NCBI RefSeq assembly: GCF_042665255.1
Contig: NZ_JBHTCD010000019.1
Origin: Insolitispirillum peregrinum
GTDB taxonomy: Bacteria; Pseudomonadota; Alphaproteobacteria; Rhodospirillales; Rhodospirillaceae
DNA length: 64,000 nt
Reading direction: 5' to 3' (one strand)
Part shown: one piece after another, positions 1 through 7,496 of the stretch
Position numbering within the stretch: the first letter of the stretch is position 1
How the letters are laid out: each line of letters opens with the position of its first letter
Notes under the pieces: model-generated
What the model was told of the DNA's origin: nothing
Seen by the model: the letters and a program-made list of their open reading frames with translations, nothing else
The model's database searches: none
Position numbers and translations under genes: made by a program

Positions 1-106
1 TCCAACCTGTCTTGCGTTGTTCCGCCCCCAGAAGCCCGTCCAGGAACAAACCCGCAGACGCCGCAACGCGATCTTGCGTGAACAACGGACGAATTCGGTC
101 CTTCAC
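1..106 (-). CDS. Probable IS transposase, N-terminal part (runs off the window)
   Basis: Read on the minus strand from a GTG at 106, the frame is open to the window edge and encodes a peptide containing RVAASAGLFLDGLLG followed by a Lys-Thr-Gly-Trp stretch. That resembles the N-terminus of IS701-type transposases (helical segment, then a Gly-Leu-Leu and Arg-Lys signature). The family assignment is from memory of the motif and only about 35 residues are visible. An in-frame stop lies at about 137-139, so the start must be within 40 bases upstream of 106; no good ribosome binding site is visible. Whether the element is intact cannot be judged. It lies just downstream of slyX, at the end of the frd/slyX group. 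Confidence 0.45.
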   Translation of the reverse strand, partial: MKDRIRPLFTQDRVAASAGLFLDGLLGAEQRKTGW

Positions 107-232
107 TGAACACAGCGAAACAGACCAAGCGTATCCTCAAGCGAACCACACATTCCACGGCACTCCAAATCATGGCCGCCCATTGATTCAGAACTGCAGA
201 AAAATGCAACTGTAATGCTAACGCATGCTGGT

Positions 233-451
233 CTAGTAATGGGGGGGCTTGTGGGCTTCGATGGTCGGCTCCATTGCGCCAATCCGCTTGTACAGCATTT
301 CAACCGTCCGGTTCAGGCGGTCGATCAAATCCCATTGCTGCGCGACCATCTCGCTCAGGTCGGCATTGCTGCTTTCCAGATGACTGATCCCGCGTTCCAG
401 ATCGGTGATCCGCTGTTCCAGTTCAGTGATGGTTGGGGTGGGGGTGTCCAT
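233..451 (-). CDS. slyX: SlyX family protein
   Basis: This 72-residue protein has an N-terminal ELEQRITDLERGISHLE coiled-coil segment, heptad repeats through most of its length, and the characteristic C-terminal Pro-Pro-His-Tyr ending of SlyX. Length matches the family (about 70-75 aa). SlyX function is unknown; it was named for a gene next to slyD. It lies about 90 bases downstream of frdD on the same strand, but the hairpin at 476-512 separates them, so it probably has its own transcript or read-through expression. The family call is secure; the biological role is not. Confidence 0.85.
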   Translation of the reverse strand: MDTPTPTITELEQRITDLERGISHLESSNADLSEMVAQQWDLIDRLNRTVEMLYKRIGAMEPTIEAHKPPHY

Positions 452-475
452 GGGATGCCTCGGCGGGGTGAATGG

Positions 476-512
476 AAAAAGCCCCTCCCGTGGTCATCCC
501 ACCGGAGGGGCT
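476..512 (-). terminator. Rho-independent terminator after frdD
   Basis: Nine-base arms AGCCCCTCC (480-488) and GGAGGGGCT (504-512) pair around a 15-base loop. On the minus strand the hairpin is followed by five T residues. It lies between the frdD stop and slyX, so it should end the frd transcript. Confidence 0.8.
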
Positions 513-543
513 GAACGCGAACGCAAGGGCGAAGGACAGCGGT

Positions 544-912
544 TTACCAGATGGCGGCCAGAGCGGCAATCGCAAGGATGGTAAACAGGAACCCGAAGCC
601 ATAGCAGCCAAGCATCACCATTTGCCGTCCGCCGTGGCTGCTGACGCCCAGGTCTTGCAGGGTGCAGCGGAACCGGTGGGCACCGTGCCACAGGCTGGGC
701 AGCAACACCCCCAACAGGACCAGCTTGCCCAGCGGGTGGGCGACCACCGCATGAACCCGCTCATAGGACAGCGCGCCGTCCGGCAACAGCCCCAACGGGT
801 TGAGAATGCCGGTGATCAGCATCAGCACCGGCAGAACCATCGCCGACGTCACACCGCCAGCGGCGAAGGGCAACCAGACCAGAGGCTTGGAAGACTTGTG
901 ATAGTGGGTCAT
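544..912 (-). CDS. frdD: Fumarate reductase membrane anchor subunit FrdD
   Basis: This 122-residue hydrophobic protein has three predicted membrane helices (roughly residues 15-40, 57-82 and 97-120). Size and position, last gene after frdA, frdB and frdC, match the small haem-free anchor subunit FrdD of E. coli-type (type D) quinol:fumarate reductases, which is 119 aa. With FrdC it holds the catalytic FrdAB dimer on the inner membrane and forms the quinol site. The conserved HGAHRFRCTLQDLG stretch between helices two and three fits FrdD. Because rquA lies just upstream, the physiological donor is probably rhodoquinol (inference). Confidence 0.9.
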   Translation of the reverse strand: MTHYHKSSKPLVWLPFAAGGVTSAMVLPVLMLITGILNPLGLLPDGALSYERVHAVVAHPLGKLVLLGVLLPSLWHGAHRFRCTLQDLGVSSHGGRQMVMLGCYGFGFLFTILAIAALAAIW

Positions 913-927
913 CAGGGCCTCCGTTGA

Positions 928-1314
928 TTACAGCCAGACCGTTACGGTGATCATCCCCAGCGACAGCACCACCCATGCCACATACTGGGCGATGACGATC
1001 GGGGCCGCTGGCAGGAAGTCATCGCCGACCAGCACCGGCATGGTGCGGGGGGTGACGGCGAACCAGGTGACGGTGTGATAGAGGGTGAACAGCAGCGCCA
1101 GCAGGTGATAGAGCACCGCGAACGGTGATTGCAGGGCATGGAGAAAACCATCCCATGCCTGCGGCCCGTCATTCAGTCGCCACAGGCCGATGATCAGCAG
1201 GGCGGAATAGGTCGCCACGAAAAAGCTGGAGGCTTCGCGGATCATGTAGCGGGTATAGAACGCGCTTTGCAGCCACCAGGTTTTCGGGAAGACAGGTTTG
1301 TAGGACTGACTCAT
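928..1314 (-). CDS. frdC: Fumarate reductase membrane anchor subunit FrdC
   Basis: This 128-residue protein starts MSQSYKPVFPKTWWLQ, has three hydrophobic helices and carries the FrdC-like FYTRYMIREASSFFVA segment preceding helix one. E. coli FrdC is 131 aa. Its ATG overlaps the frdB stop codon (ATGA-type overlap at 1311-1314), which implies translational coupling. With FrdD it forms the membrane anchor and quinol-binding region. There is no obvious bis-His haem arrangement, as expected of a haem-less anchor pair rather than a succinate dehydrogenase SdhC/SdhD pair; this argues for fumarate reduction as the main direction. Confidence 0.9.
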   Translation of the reverse strand: MSQSYKPVFPKTWWLQSAFYTRYMIREASSFFVATYSALLIIGLWRLNDGPQAWDGFLHALQSPFAVLYHLLALLFTLYHTVTWFAVTPRTMPVLVGDDFLPAAPIVIAQYVAWVVLSLGMITVTVWL

Positions 1315-2063
1315 GGCGCTTTCCTCCCGGGGACCAGACGGTCAAGGAACCAGTCGAGCGAATTCTGCACCTTCTGCTCCTGAATGGCTCCGGCAGGCTC
1401 GACGCCTTTCGGACAGACTTCCGAGCAAGCGGAGACAAAGGTGCATTCCCACACCCCTTCGGCGCTGCCGGTGACCTTTTGCCGTTCCCGGCGGCCTTCG
1501 TCGCGGCTGTCGAGGTTGTAGCGGTGGGCAAGGGCCAGCGCGGCGGGGCCGAGGAAGTCGGGGTTCAGGCCCATCTGCGGGCAGGCCGAATAGCACAGCA
1601 GGCAGTTGATGCACAGGGTATGGTGCTTGAACCGCTTCAACTGCTTGGGCAGCTGGACGTAGGCACCCTCGTCGATCGGCTTGTCGTCCTTGCGGATGAT
1701 GTACGGCTTGATCGCTTCGAGGCGGTCAATGAAGCCATCCAGCCCGACCACCAGATCGCGCTCGATGGGGAAGTTGCGCAGCGGCTCGACCTTGACCGTC
1801 GCCGGCACATAGTCGCGCAGGAAGGCCTTGCAGGTCAGGACCGGCGTGCCGTTGACCTGCATCCCGCACGACCCGCACACCGCCATGTGGCAGGACCAGC
1901 GAAAGGTCAGGCTGCTGTCGAGGTTGTCCTTCACCCAGGTCAGGGCATCGAGCACCACCCAGTCCTCGTCGTAGGGTACCTGATAGGTCTGGTAATAGGG
2001 CTCGGTGTCGGTGGTGGGGTCGAACCGCAGGACCTCCAGCGTAAAAGTGGTGGGTGTGCTCAT
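1311..2063 (-). CDS. frdB: Fumarate reductase iron-sulfur subunit FrdB
   Basis: This 250-residue electron-transfer subunit carries three clusters. The N-terminal plant-type ferredoxin domain binds [2Fe-2S] with Cys58, Cys63, Cys66 and Cys78. The C-terminal domain has Cys151, Cys154, Cys157, Cys161 and a second group Cys207, Cys213, Cys217, giving the expected [4Fe-4S] and [3Fe-4S] centres. It passes electrons from quinol in FrdCD to the FAD of FrdA. The start ATG overlaps the frdA stop (2060-2063) and its own stop overlaps frdC, so the four genes form a tightly coupled operon. Length is typical of FrdB (about 244 aa). Confidence 0.95.
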   Translation of the reverse strand: MSTPTTFTLEVLRFDPTTDTEPYYQTYQVPYDEDWVVLDALTWVKDNLDSSLTFRWSCHMAVCGSCGMQVNGTPVLTCKAFLRDYVPATVKVEPLRNFPIERDLVVGLDGFIDRLEAIKPYIIRKDDKPIDEGAYVQLPKQLKRFKHHTLCINCLLCYSACPQMGLNPDFLGPAALALAHRYNLDSRDEGRRERQKVTGSAEGVWECTFVSACSEVCPKGVEPAGAIQEQKVQNSLDWFLDRLVPGRKAP

Positions 2064-3835
2064 TTCGCCTCTCCCCCATAAATGCGCTCGGCAGGCTGGG
2101 ACCGGGTGATCACCACGTCCTTGTAGTCAATGCGGGGGGCTTCGTCGCCCTGACGCCAGGCCATCGAATGACGCAGGAAATTCTGGTCATCGCGCTGCGT
2201 GTGGTCCAGACGCTGATGCGCGCCACGGCTTTCGGTGCGCAGGCGGGCGGCGTGGGCCATGCACTCGCCGATTTCCAGCATGTGGCCCAGTTCCAGCGCC
2301 TGGGTCAGATCGGTGTTGAACACCCAGCTCTTGTCGTTGACCGCAACGTTCTTCCAGCGTTGGCGCAGCTCGCCCAGCTTGGCGCAGGTGGCTTCCAGAG
2401 CCTCGGCGGTGCGATAGATGCCGCAGCCGCTTTCCATCGCCTGATACATTTCGTTGCGCAGGGTGGTGGCGGACTCGGTGCCCTTGGAGCCATCGACCAT
2501 TTGTTCAACGCGAGCCCGCGCCGCAGCGGCCTGCGCCAAGGCGTTGCTGTGGCTGATCGCCGGGGCCGAGCGGGCGAAGGCGGCGGCGTTTTCACCGGCG
2601 ACCCGGCCGAACACCAGCAGTTCGGCCAGCGAGTTCGAGCCAAGGCGGTTGGCACCGTTGATCGACACGCAGGCGGCTTCCCCGGCGGTGTACAGGCCGG
2701 GCAGCGAGGTGCTGGCGTGGATGTTGCTGGCGATGCCGCCCATGGTGTAGTGCACCACCGGACGCACCGGGATCGGCTGCTGGGTCACATCGACGCCAAC
2801 ATAGGATTTGGCGAGATCACGGATGAATGGCAGGCGTTCATTGATCTTTTTGGCCCCCAGATGGCGCAGGTCAAGGTGGACCACGTCGCCCCATTTGGAG
2901 CTGATGCAGCGGCCCTTTTGCTGTTCCTGCCAAAAGGCTTGCGACAGGCGGTCGCGCGGACCCAGCTCCATCGCTTTCTTGCGCGGCCACGGGTCCGGCG
3001 GGCCCATGCCATAGTCTTGCAGATAGCGGTAGCCGTCCTTGTTGACCAGAATGCCGCCTTCGCCACGGGCGGCCTCGGAAATCAGGATGCCGGTGCCGGG
3101 CAGGCCGGTCGGGTGGTACTGGACGAACTCCATGTCTTCCAGCGCGACGCCAGCGCGATAGGCCATCGCCATGCCGTCACCGGTCTTGATCGCACCGTTG
3201 GTGGTGAAAGGGAACACCCGTCCCGCCCCACCGGTACACAGGACCACCGATTTGGCGACAAAGGCCAGAGCCTTGCCGCTGCGCATCTCGTGGGCCAGAA
3301 CCCCGGTGCAGCGACCGTCTTCGATCAGCAGGTCGGTGGTATAGACTTCGTCATAGCGGGTGATCGACGGATATTTCAGCGAGGTCTGAAACAGGGTGTG
3401 CAGCAGGTGGAACCCGGTCTTGTCGGCGGCAAACCAGGTGCGTTCGATCTTCATGCCGCCAAACGGGCGCACGGCCACCGATCCGTCGGGGTCGCGTGAC
3501 CACGGACAGCCCCAGTGTTCGATCTGCACCAGTTCCTTGGGGGCGCGTTCGACGAAAAAGTCGATGCAGTCCTGATCGGCCAGCCAGTCGGAGCCGGTGA
3601 CGGTATCATTGAAGTGGTTGTCGAGGCTGTCGTTGCTTTTGGCGACCCCGGCGGCTCCCCCTTCGGCGGCCACCGTGTGGCTGCGCATCGGGTAGACCTT
3701 GGAGATCAGGGCGACTTTCAGGTCGGGGGCGCTTTCGGCTACGGCGATTGCGGCCCGCAACCCGGCTCCGCCAGCGCCAACAATGGCAACGTCGGCTTCG
3801 ATCAGGGTTAAATCGGTCGGGTGGGAGGATGGCAT
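2060..3835 (-). CDS. frdA: Fumarate reductase flavoprotein subunit FrdA
   Basis: This 591-residue flavoprotein reduces fumarate to succinate at a covalently bound FAD. Visible features are the dinucleotide-binding VGAGGAG loop (residues 19-25), the RSHTVAAEGG motif whose His53 is the FAD attachment residue, the HPTGL substrate-domain motif, the HYTMGGI motif, and the GANRLGSNSLAEL FAD-binding motif. SdhA and FrdA are hard to separate by sequence alone; the FrdC/FrdD-type anchors and E. coli-like order make FrdA the better call. I chose the ATG at 3835, ten bases after a strong AGGAGG; a TTG six bases upstream is the alternative. Confidence 0.93.
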   Translation of the reverse strand: MPSSHPTDLTLIEADVAIVGAGGAGLRAAIAVAESAPDLKVALISKVYPMRSHTVAAEGGAAGVAKSNDSLDNHFNDTVTGSDWLADQDCIDFFVERAPKELVQIEHWGCPWSRDPDGSVAVRPFGGMKIERTWFAADKTGFHLLHTLFQTSLKYPSITRYDEVYTTDLLIEDGRCTGVLAHEMRSGKALAFVAKSVVLCTGGAGRVFPFTTNGAIKTGDGMAMAYRAGVALEDMEFVQYHPTGLPGTGILISEAARGEGGILVNKDGYRYLQDYGMGPPDPWPRKKAMELGPRDRLSQAFWQEQQKGRCISSKWGDVVHLDLRHLGAKKINERLPFIRDLAKSYVGVDVTQQPIPVRPVVHYTMGGIASNIHASTSLPGLYTAGEAACVSINGANRLGSNSLAELLVFGRVAGENAAAFARSAPAISHSNALAQAAAARARVEQMVDGSKGTESATTLRNEMYQAMESGCGIYRTAEALEATCAKLGELRQRWKNVAVNDKSWVFNTDLTQALELGHMLEIGECMAHAARLRTESRGAHQRLDHTQRDDQNFLRHSMAWRQGDEAPRIDYKDVVITRSQPAERIYGGEAK

Positions 3836-3915
3836 CGGCAAAGGGCCTCCTGCAGAAAAATACCGGGGGTGCCAAAGCGCTGACGCGGTCCTGACGCGGC
3901 ACCCTCACCCTGTGG

Positions 3916-3944
3916 ATCATACGCCCGTTCGACGGGTTAACCAA
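3916..3944 (-). promoter_or_regulatory. Candidate sigma-70 promoter of frdABCD
   Basis: On the minus strand, TTGGTT (3944-3939) and TATGAT (3921-3916) are separated by 17 bases, giving a start near 3908 and a leader of about 70 nt before frdA. I found no convincing FNR-type palindrome (TTGAT-N4-ATCAA) in this interval. The call rests only on hexamer match and spacing. Confidence 0.35.
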
Positions 3945-4000
3945 CTACCCACTGTAGGGGCTTTTGCCAAAAATGTGTTTTTTATGAATGAATTAATAAG

Positions 4001-4038
4001 AATGTCATCTGGCGGGTATGCCTTCGGACATACCCGCC
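4001..4038 (-). terminator. Terminator after rquA
   Basis: GGCGGGTATG (4011-4020) pairs perfectly with CATACCCGCC (4029-4038); the loop contains a C(TTCG)G tetraloop. On the minus strand it is followed by an AT-rich stretch with only short T runs, so termination may be partial and allow read-through from rquA into frdA. Confidence 0.65.
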
Positions 4039-4048
4039 GTCAGGAGGT

Positions 4049-4798
4049 TTATGCCGAGAGGCGGGTGGCGATCACGCGCTGATAAAGCCCACCAAAACGG
4101 GTTTCCTTTCGCCACTCGGCCTGCTGCGGATTGCTGGCGTAATCGCGGATTTCCCGACGGCACAAAGCCTGCGCAAACGGCTCGAGAAAGCGGAAAACGC
4201 CAGCCATGACCGGGCGCAGGGGATGCCATGGGGCCGTCTGGTGATAATCGACGAAAATCACCGAGCCGCCCGGTTTGACCGACGCCAGCAGGGCGTCAAC
4301 GATGGCGGTTTTCACCGGATCGGGGACTTCGTGCAGCAGAAAGAAGCAGATGACCGCATCAAAGGGGGTGTCGTGCGGGTGGGTGGCGTCGTGCAGGCAG
4401 ACGGTGACGGTGGAGAGGTCGGCAACCTTGCGGGTGGTCAGGGCCACCTGCACCGGGGCAACATCGCACACGGTCAGCTGCCCCTGCGGGCCGAGGGTCG
4501 CGGCAACGTCACGGGAAAACGAGCCATAGACCGCTGCCGGTTGCAGGGCAGTCTGACCGGGACGCAGGGCCGCGCAGGCCCAGCGGATCAGGCGGCGGGC
4601 GTTGCCCCACAGGATGGTGTTGACCACCAGTTGATGGTCAAAAAAACGGGTGCCAAAGTCACTGAGATAGGCCCAGGTATAGGTGTCACGCAGATAGTCG
4701 GGCAGGGGAGGCGGCGCAACGGGCCGGTTCGGCGTCCCGGCGGACGAAGGCGAGGGAGCCGGGCGGTCGACGAGGGCTTGATTGGAACGGCGCACCAC
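4049..4798 (-). CDS. rquA: Rhodoquinone biosynthesis enzyme RquA
   Basis: This 249-residue protein has a class I methyltransferase-like fold but the RquA signatures: DYLRDTYTWAYL (residues 34-45), ILWGNARRL (62-70), a VYGSF loop (90-94) in place of the usual glycine-rich SAM motif, a CDVAPVQ strand (111-117), FFLLHE (152-157), and VDYHQTAPWHPLRP (183-196). RquA converts ubiquinone to rhodoquinone; published biochemistry on the R. rubrum enzyme identifies SAM as the amino donor. The start is a GTG four to five bases after AAGGA. It lies between a Coq10-like gene (32 bases upstream) and frdA (downstream, same strand), which fits production of the low-potential quinone needed for fumarate reduction. 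The alternative, a generic ubiquinone C-methyltransferase, is less likely given these motifs. Confidence 0.88.
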   Translation of the reverse strand: MVRRSNQALVDRPAPSPSSAGTPNRPVAPPPLPDYLRDTYTWAYLSDFGTRFFDHQLVVNTILWGNARRLIRWACAALRPGQTALQPAAVYGSFSRDVAATLGPQGQLTVCDVAPVQVALTTRKVADLSTVTVCLHDATHPHDTPFDAVICFFLLHEVPDPVKTAIVDALLASVKPGGSVIFVDYHQTAPWHPLRPVMAGVFRFLEPFAQALCRREIRDYASNPQQAEWRKETRFGGLYQRVIATRLSA

Positions 4799-4830
4799 AA
4801 ATCCTTTTTGGCAGGGACGGCAGACAGGGT

Positions 4831-5286
4831 TTACTCGTGGCTGACGTGATTGGGCGGGCCGTAAAGATCCTGGGCGCGATGTTCAAAGGCATCAACCATG
4901 CGCACAACGGACTCCCGCGACAGGATCGAGGTAATGGCCTGAAAGGCCCGAACCTTCAGCTCGAAGTCCACCGTCAGGGTAATCCGGCACCCACCGTCAT
5001 CAGCAACAGCGAAATGCCATTGTAGCTGCAATGTCTTGAACGGGCTATCGCTGGATGTGACGGTAATCCGGTCCGGGGCCTGCAGGGATGTGGTGCTGGT
5101 AAAGGTGTGGCGCATCGGGCCGAAACGAACCACCTGATCGGTGCGATAGCTGGTGTCATCAAGCGGGCGGACACGGACCATCTGCCAGTTGGGGACAAAA
5201 TCGGGATAGCGGGCGACATCGGCGACCAGCGCGAACATCTGTTGCGGTGAGTAATAGACTTCGCGGGTGACGGTGGTTGCTGGCAC
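4831..5286 (-). CDS. Coq10/RatA-like START-domain protein (lipid/quinone binding)
   Basis: This 151-residue protein begins with a region like REVYYSPQQMFALVADVARY, the hallmark of the Coq10/RatA subgroup of the polyketide cyclase/START superfamily; it also has a central FGPMRHTFTS strand and a C-terminal helix containing RMVDAFEHRAQDLYG. Coq10 proteins bind ubiquinone and are needed for respiration; E. coli RatA is also annotated as a toxin. The start is a GTG. It is the first gene of an apparent unit with rquA (32-base gap). Alphaproteobacteria usually carry a Coq10 homologue elsewhere, so this may be a second, rhodoquinone-dedicated copy; that is inference. A toxin role has no support here because no antitoxin partner is adjacent. 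Confidence 0.75.
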   Translation of the reverse strand: MPATTVTREVYYSPQQMFALVADVARYPDFVPNWQMVRVRPLDDTSYRTDQVVRFGPMRHTFTSTTSLQAPDRITVTSSDSPFKTLQLQWHFAVADDGGCRITLTVDFELKVRAFQAITSILSRESVVRMVDAFEHRAQDLYGPPNHVSHE

Positions 5287-5909
5287 GGGCTTTATCCGAG
5301 TTGATTGGTGGACGATTTATATTGTCTTTCCTCTTGTATACCCTGTTTCCGAGGCTTCCCCAACCTGTCCAAGAGTGGGGGGAAGCAGAGGAAAAGGGGT
5401 GGGGGAGTAGTTGTTGCAATTAATTCTCAAAATCTATCTAAGTCGACTGCGGCTCTCTTTGCTCCAAAAGGCGGCAAAACAGCTAATGACACACAGGACG
5501 CGGGGTAATTAGCGTGAAAAGACGCTGTCAATGCCCTTGTTTTCTTGACTTGCCGCCCTAGCACGGATTAGATCACGGCGATTCCAACGGGGGGCGTGAA
5601 TCGCCTCGGTTTCGGCGTGCCGCCGTGCAACGGTACGCTGGGGCTTGCCATGGTTAGCCGGGCTACCCGTAAGGGTGGGAGGGCAGGGCACCGAGGAGAG
5701 TGTATCTGAGGCACGGAGGGCGTGCGCGGTACGTACGGCAACAAACCATCGCCGACCCGCGCCGGAGCTGGGGAAACCTGGTGTCCAGTGGAGAGTGTTG
5801 GTGTCGGAAACCCGTTCTGCCATATGGCAGACTATCCTGCTTGGGCAGGGTGGGGGGCCGTAAACCACCGCAGCCGCCCGCCGCCGAACATGGAGGTTGG
5901 AGCCTGCTC
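5287..5909. other. Long non-coding interval before nuoA
   Basis: No credible gene lies in these 623 bases. They separate the divergent coq10-like/rquA unit from nuoA. A candidate promoter lies at 5545-5573; the rest (about 5580-5909) would be a GC-rich leader. Visible hairpins include GCGTGCCG/CGGTACGC (one wobble) near 5616-5639 and ACCC-GTAA-GGGT near 5666-5677. I recognise no known riboswitch or structural RNA in it. Confidence 0.6.
5545..5573 (+). promoter_or_regulatory. Candidate sigma-70 promoter of the nuo operon
   Basis: TTGACT (5545-5550) and TTAGAT (5568-5573) are spaced by 17 bases. The predicted start is near 5580, leaving a leader of about 330 nt before nuoA. Confidence 0.4.
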
Positions 5910-6272
5910 ATGGACTTGCTCCGCGAATACCTGCCGATCCTGATGTTCCTCGGGATCGCGGTCGCCATCTCCGGGATTATGATCCTGGCATCCTACGTGG
6001 TCGCCCCGCAGCGTCCGGACCCCGAAAAGGATTCGGCCTACGAGTGCGGCTTCGAGGCCTTTGACGACGCCCGGACGCGCTTTGACGTGCGCTATTACCT
6101 GGTCGCCATCCTGTTCATCATCTTTGACCTGGAAGTCGCCTTCCTCTTCCCGTGGGCCGTGGCCTTCAAGGACGTGGGGATCTATGGCTTCTGGTCGATG
6201 ATGCTGTTCCTGGGCGTGCTGACCATCGGCTTCGTTTATGAATGGAAGAAGGGAGCCCTGGAATGGGAGTGA
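5910..6272 (+). CDS. nuoA: NADH-quinone oxidoreductase subunit A
   Basis: This 120-residue membrane subunit of complex I has three hydrophobic helices and the conserved YECGFEAFDDARTRFDVRYY loop between helices one and two. NuoA sits at the junction of the peripheral and membrane arms next to the quinone chamber. I chose the ATG at 5910, 13 bases after GGAGG, because it matches family length; in-frame starts further upstream would add non-conserved sequence. It is the first of fourteen nuo genes on the plus strand, and its stop overlaps nuoB. Confidence 0.95.
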   Translation: MDLLREYLPILMFLGIAVAISGIMILASYVVAPQRPDPEKDSAYECGFEAFDDARTRFDVRYYLVAILFIIFDLEVAFLFPWAVAFKDVGIYGFWSMMLFLGVLTIGFVYEWKKGALEWE

Positions 6273-6817
6273 CGAGCGGCGATCCGCACAATCCCATGAA
6301 TCTCATCCCGCCGGGAACTGACCAGGACCTGATCCTGAAAGGGGTTGATGAAACCCTGAAGGAAAAGGGCTTTGTGCTGTCTTCGGTCGATGCGCTGGTG
6401 AACTGGGCCCGTACCGGGTCCCTGTGGCCGATGACCTTTGGTCTGGCCTGCTGCGCCGTGGAAATGATTCACGCCTACATGCCGCGCTATGACCTGGACC
6501 GCATGGGCGTGGTGCCGCGTCCCAGCCCGCGCCAGTCCGACGTGATGATCGTGGCAGGCACGGTGACCAACAAGATGGCCCCGGCGGTGCGCAAGGTCTA
6601 TGACCAGATGGCCGAACCGCGCTGGGTGATCTCGATGGGGTCGTGCGCCAACGGCGGCGGGTACTATCACTATTCCTATTCGGTGCTGCGCGGCTGTGAC
6701 CGCATCGTGCCGGTGGATGTGTATGTTCCGGGCTGCCCGCCGACTGCAGAGGCCCTGGTTTATGGCATTTTGCAGTTGCAAAAGAAGATCCGGCGGACCG
6801 GCACTCTGCGCCGCTGA
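6263..6817 (+). CDS. nuoB: NADH-quinone oxidoreductase subunit B
   Basis: NuoB (184 aa) carries the terminal cluster N2, the immediate electron donor to quinone. The ligands are visible in GLACCAVEM (two adjacent Cys), the GSCANGGG motif and the VPGCPP motif. The ATG at 6263 lies seven bases after GGAG and overlaps the end of nuoA; an in-frame ATG at 6242 would overlap more and lacks a better site. Length matches alphaproteobacterial NuoB. Confidence 0.95.
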   Translation: MGVTSGDPHNPMNLIPPGTDQDLILKGVDETLKEKGFVLSSVDALVNWARTGSLWPMTFGLACCAVEMIHAYMPRYDLDRMGVVPRPSPRQSDVMIVAGTVTNKMAPAVRKVYDQMAEPRWVISMGSCANGGGYYHYSYSVLRGCDRIVPVDVYVPGCPPTAEALVYGILQLQKKIRRTGTLRR

Positions 6818-6853
6818 TTGCCTCTGCTGATACGGTACGGTCGGGGAACCACC

Positions 6854-7495
6854 ATGAAACTGACGGAAGACCAGGTGCAGGCTCTGCGCGATCTTGGCGA
6901 CCATGTCGCCGCGATCATGCCGCATGATGTCATCAAGACCGAGCTTGCAAAGCAGGAACTCATCGCAACTGTCCAGCGCGGCAGCATCGTCAAGGTGCTG
7001 ACAACCCTGCGGGATGATGTGAACTGCAAGTTTAGCCAGCTTGTCGAATTGACGGCGGTGGACTACCCCGAACGCGAACAGCGTTTTGATGTGGTCTACT
7101 GCCTGCTGTCGATGAAGCACAACCAGCGGGTCCGCGTAAAGCTGGCCACCGACGAAGCAACCCCGGTTCCGACCGTGACCGGCGTGTTCTCGACGGCTGG
7201 CTGGTTCGAGCGTGAAGTGTGGGACATGTACGGCGTGTTCTTTGCCGACCATCCCGACCTGCGGCGCATTCTGACCGATTACGGTTTTGAAGGTCATCCG
7301 CTGCGCAAGGACTTCCCGCTGACCGGCTACGTCGAAATGCGCTACGACGAAGATCAGAAGCGTATCGTCTATGAACCGGTAAAGCTGGCCCAGGACTTCC
7401 GTTCCTTCGACTTCCTCAGTCCGTGGGAGGCCATGACCTCCCGCTGGCTGCCGGGCGATGAAAAGGCCGCGCAACAGGCCGAGGGGAAGAAGTGA
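6854..7495 (+). CDS. nuoC: NADH-quinone oxidoreductase subunit C (30 kDa)
   Basis: This 213-residue peripheral-arm subunit contains the 30-kDa signature ERQVW-type segment (here EREVWDMYGVFF) and the HPDLRRILTDYGFEGHPLRKD motif near residues 135-155. It is separate from NuoD, as in alphaproteobacteria and mitochondria, not fused as in E. coli. The ATG at 6854 begins the conserved protein; an in-frame TTG at 6818 directly after the nuoB stop was rejected. nuoD begins one base after its stop codon. Confidence 0.95.
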   Translation: MKLTEDQVQALRDLGDHVAAIMPHDVIKTELAKQELIATVQRGSIVKVLTTLRDDVNCKFSQLVELTAVDYPEREQRFDVVYCLLSMKHNQRVRVKLATDEATPVPTVTGVFSTAGWFEREVWDMYGVFFADHPDLRRILTDYGFEGHPLRKDFPLTGYVEMRYDEDQKRIVYEPVKLAQDFRSFDFLSPWEAMTSRWLPGDEKAAQQAEGKK

Positions 7496-7496
7496 T

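Noticed and set aside
2054..3499. Long reading frame opposite frdA, and similar ones opposite nuoL, nuoM, lon and clpX
   Set aside because: They lie opposite strongly conserved genes, have Arg/His/Gln-rich composition typical of shadows and match nothing known.
4831..5286. Toxin (RatA) of a toxin-antitoxin pair
   Set aside because: No RnfH/RatB-like or other antitoxin partner is adjacent; the rquA context favours a quinone-binding role.
5580..5909. Known riboswitch or structural RNA (TPP, cobalamin, glycine, RNase P, tmRNA, SRP RNA) in the nuo leader
   Set aside because: None of the conserved core strings of these classes could be found by eye.
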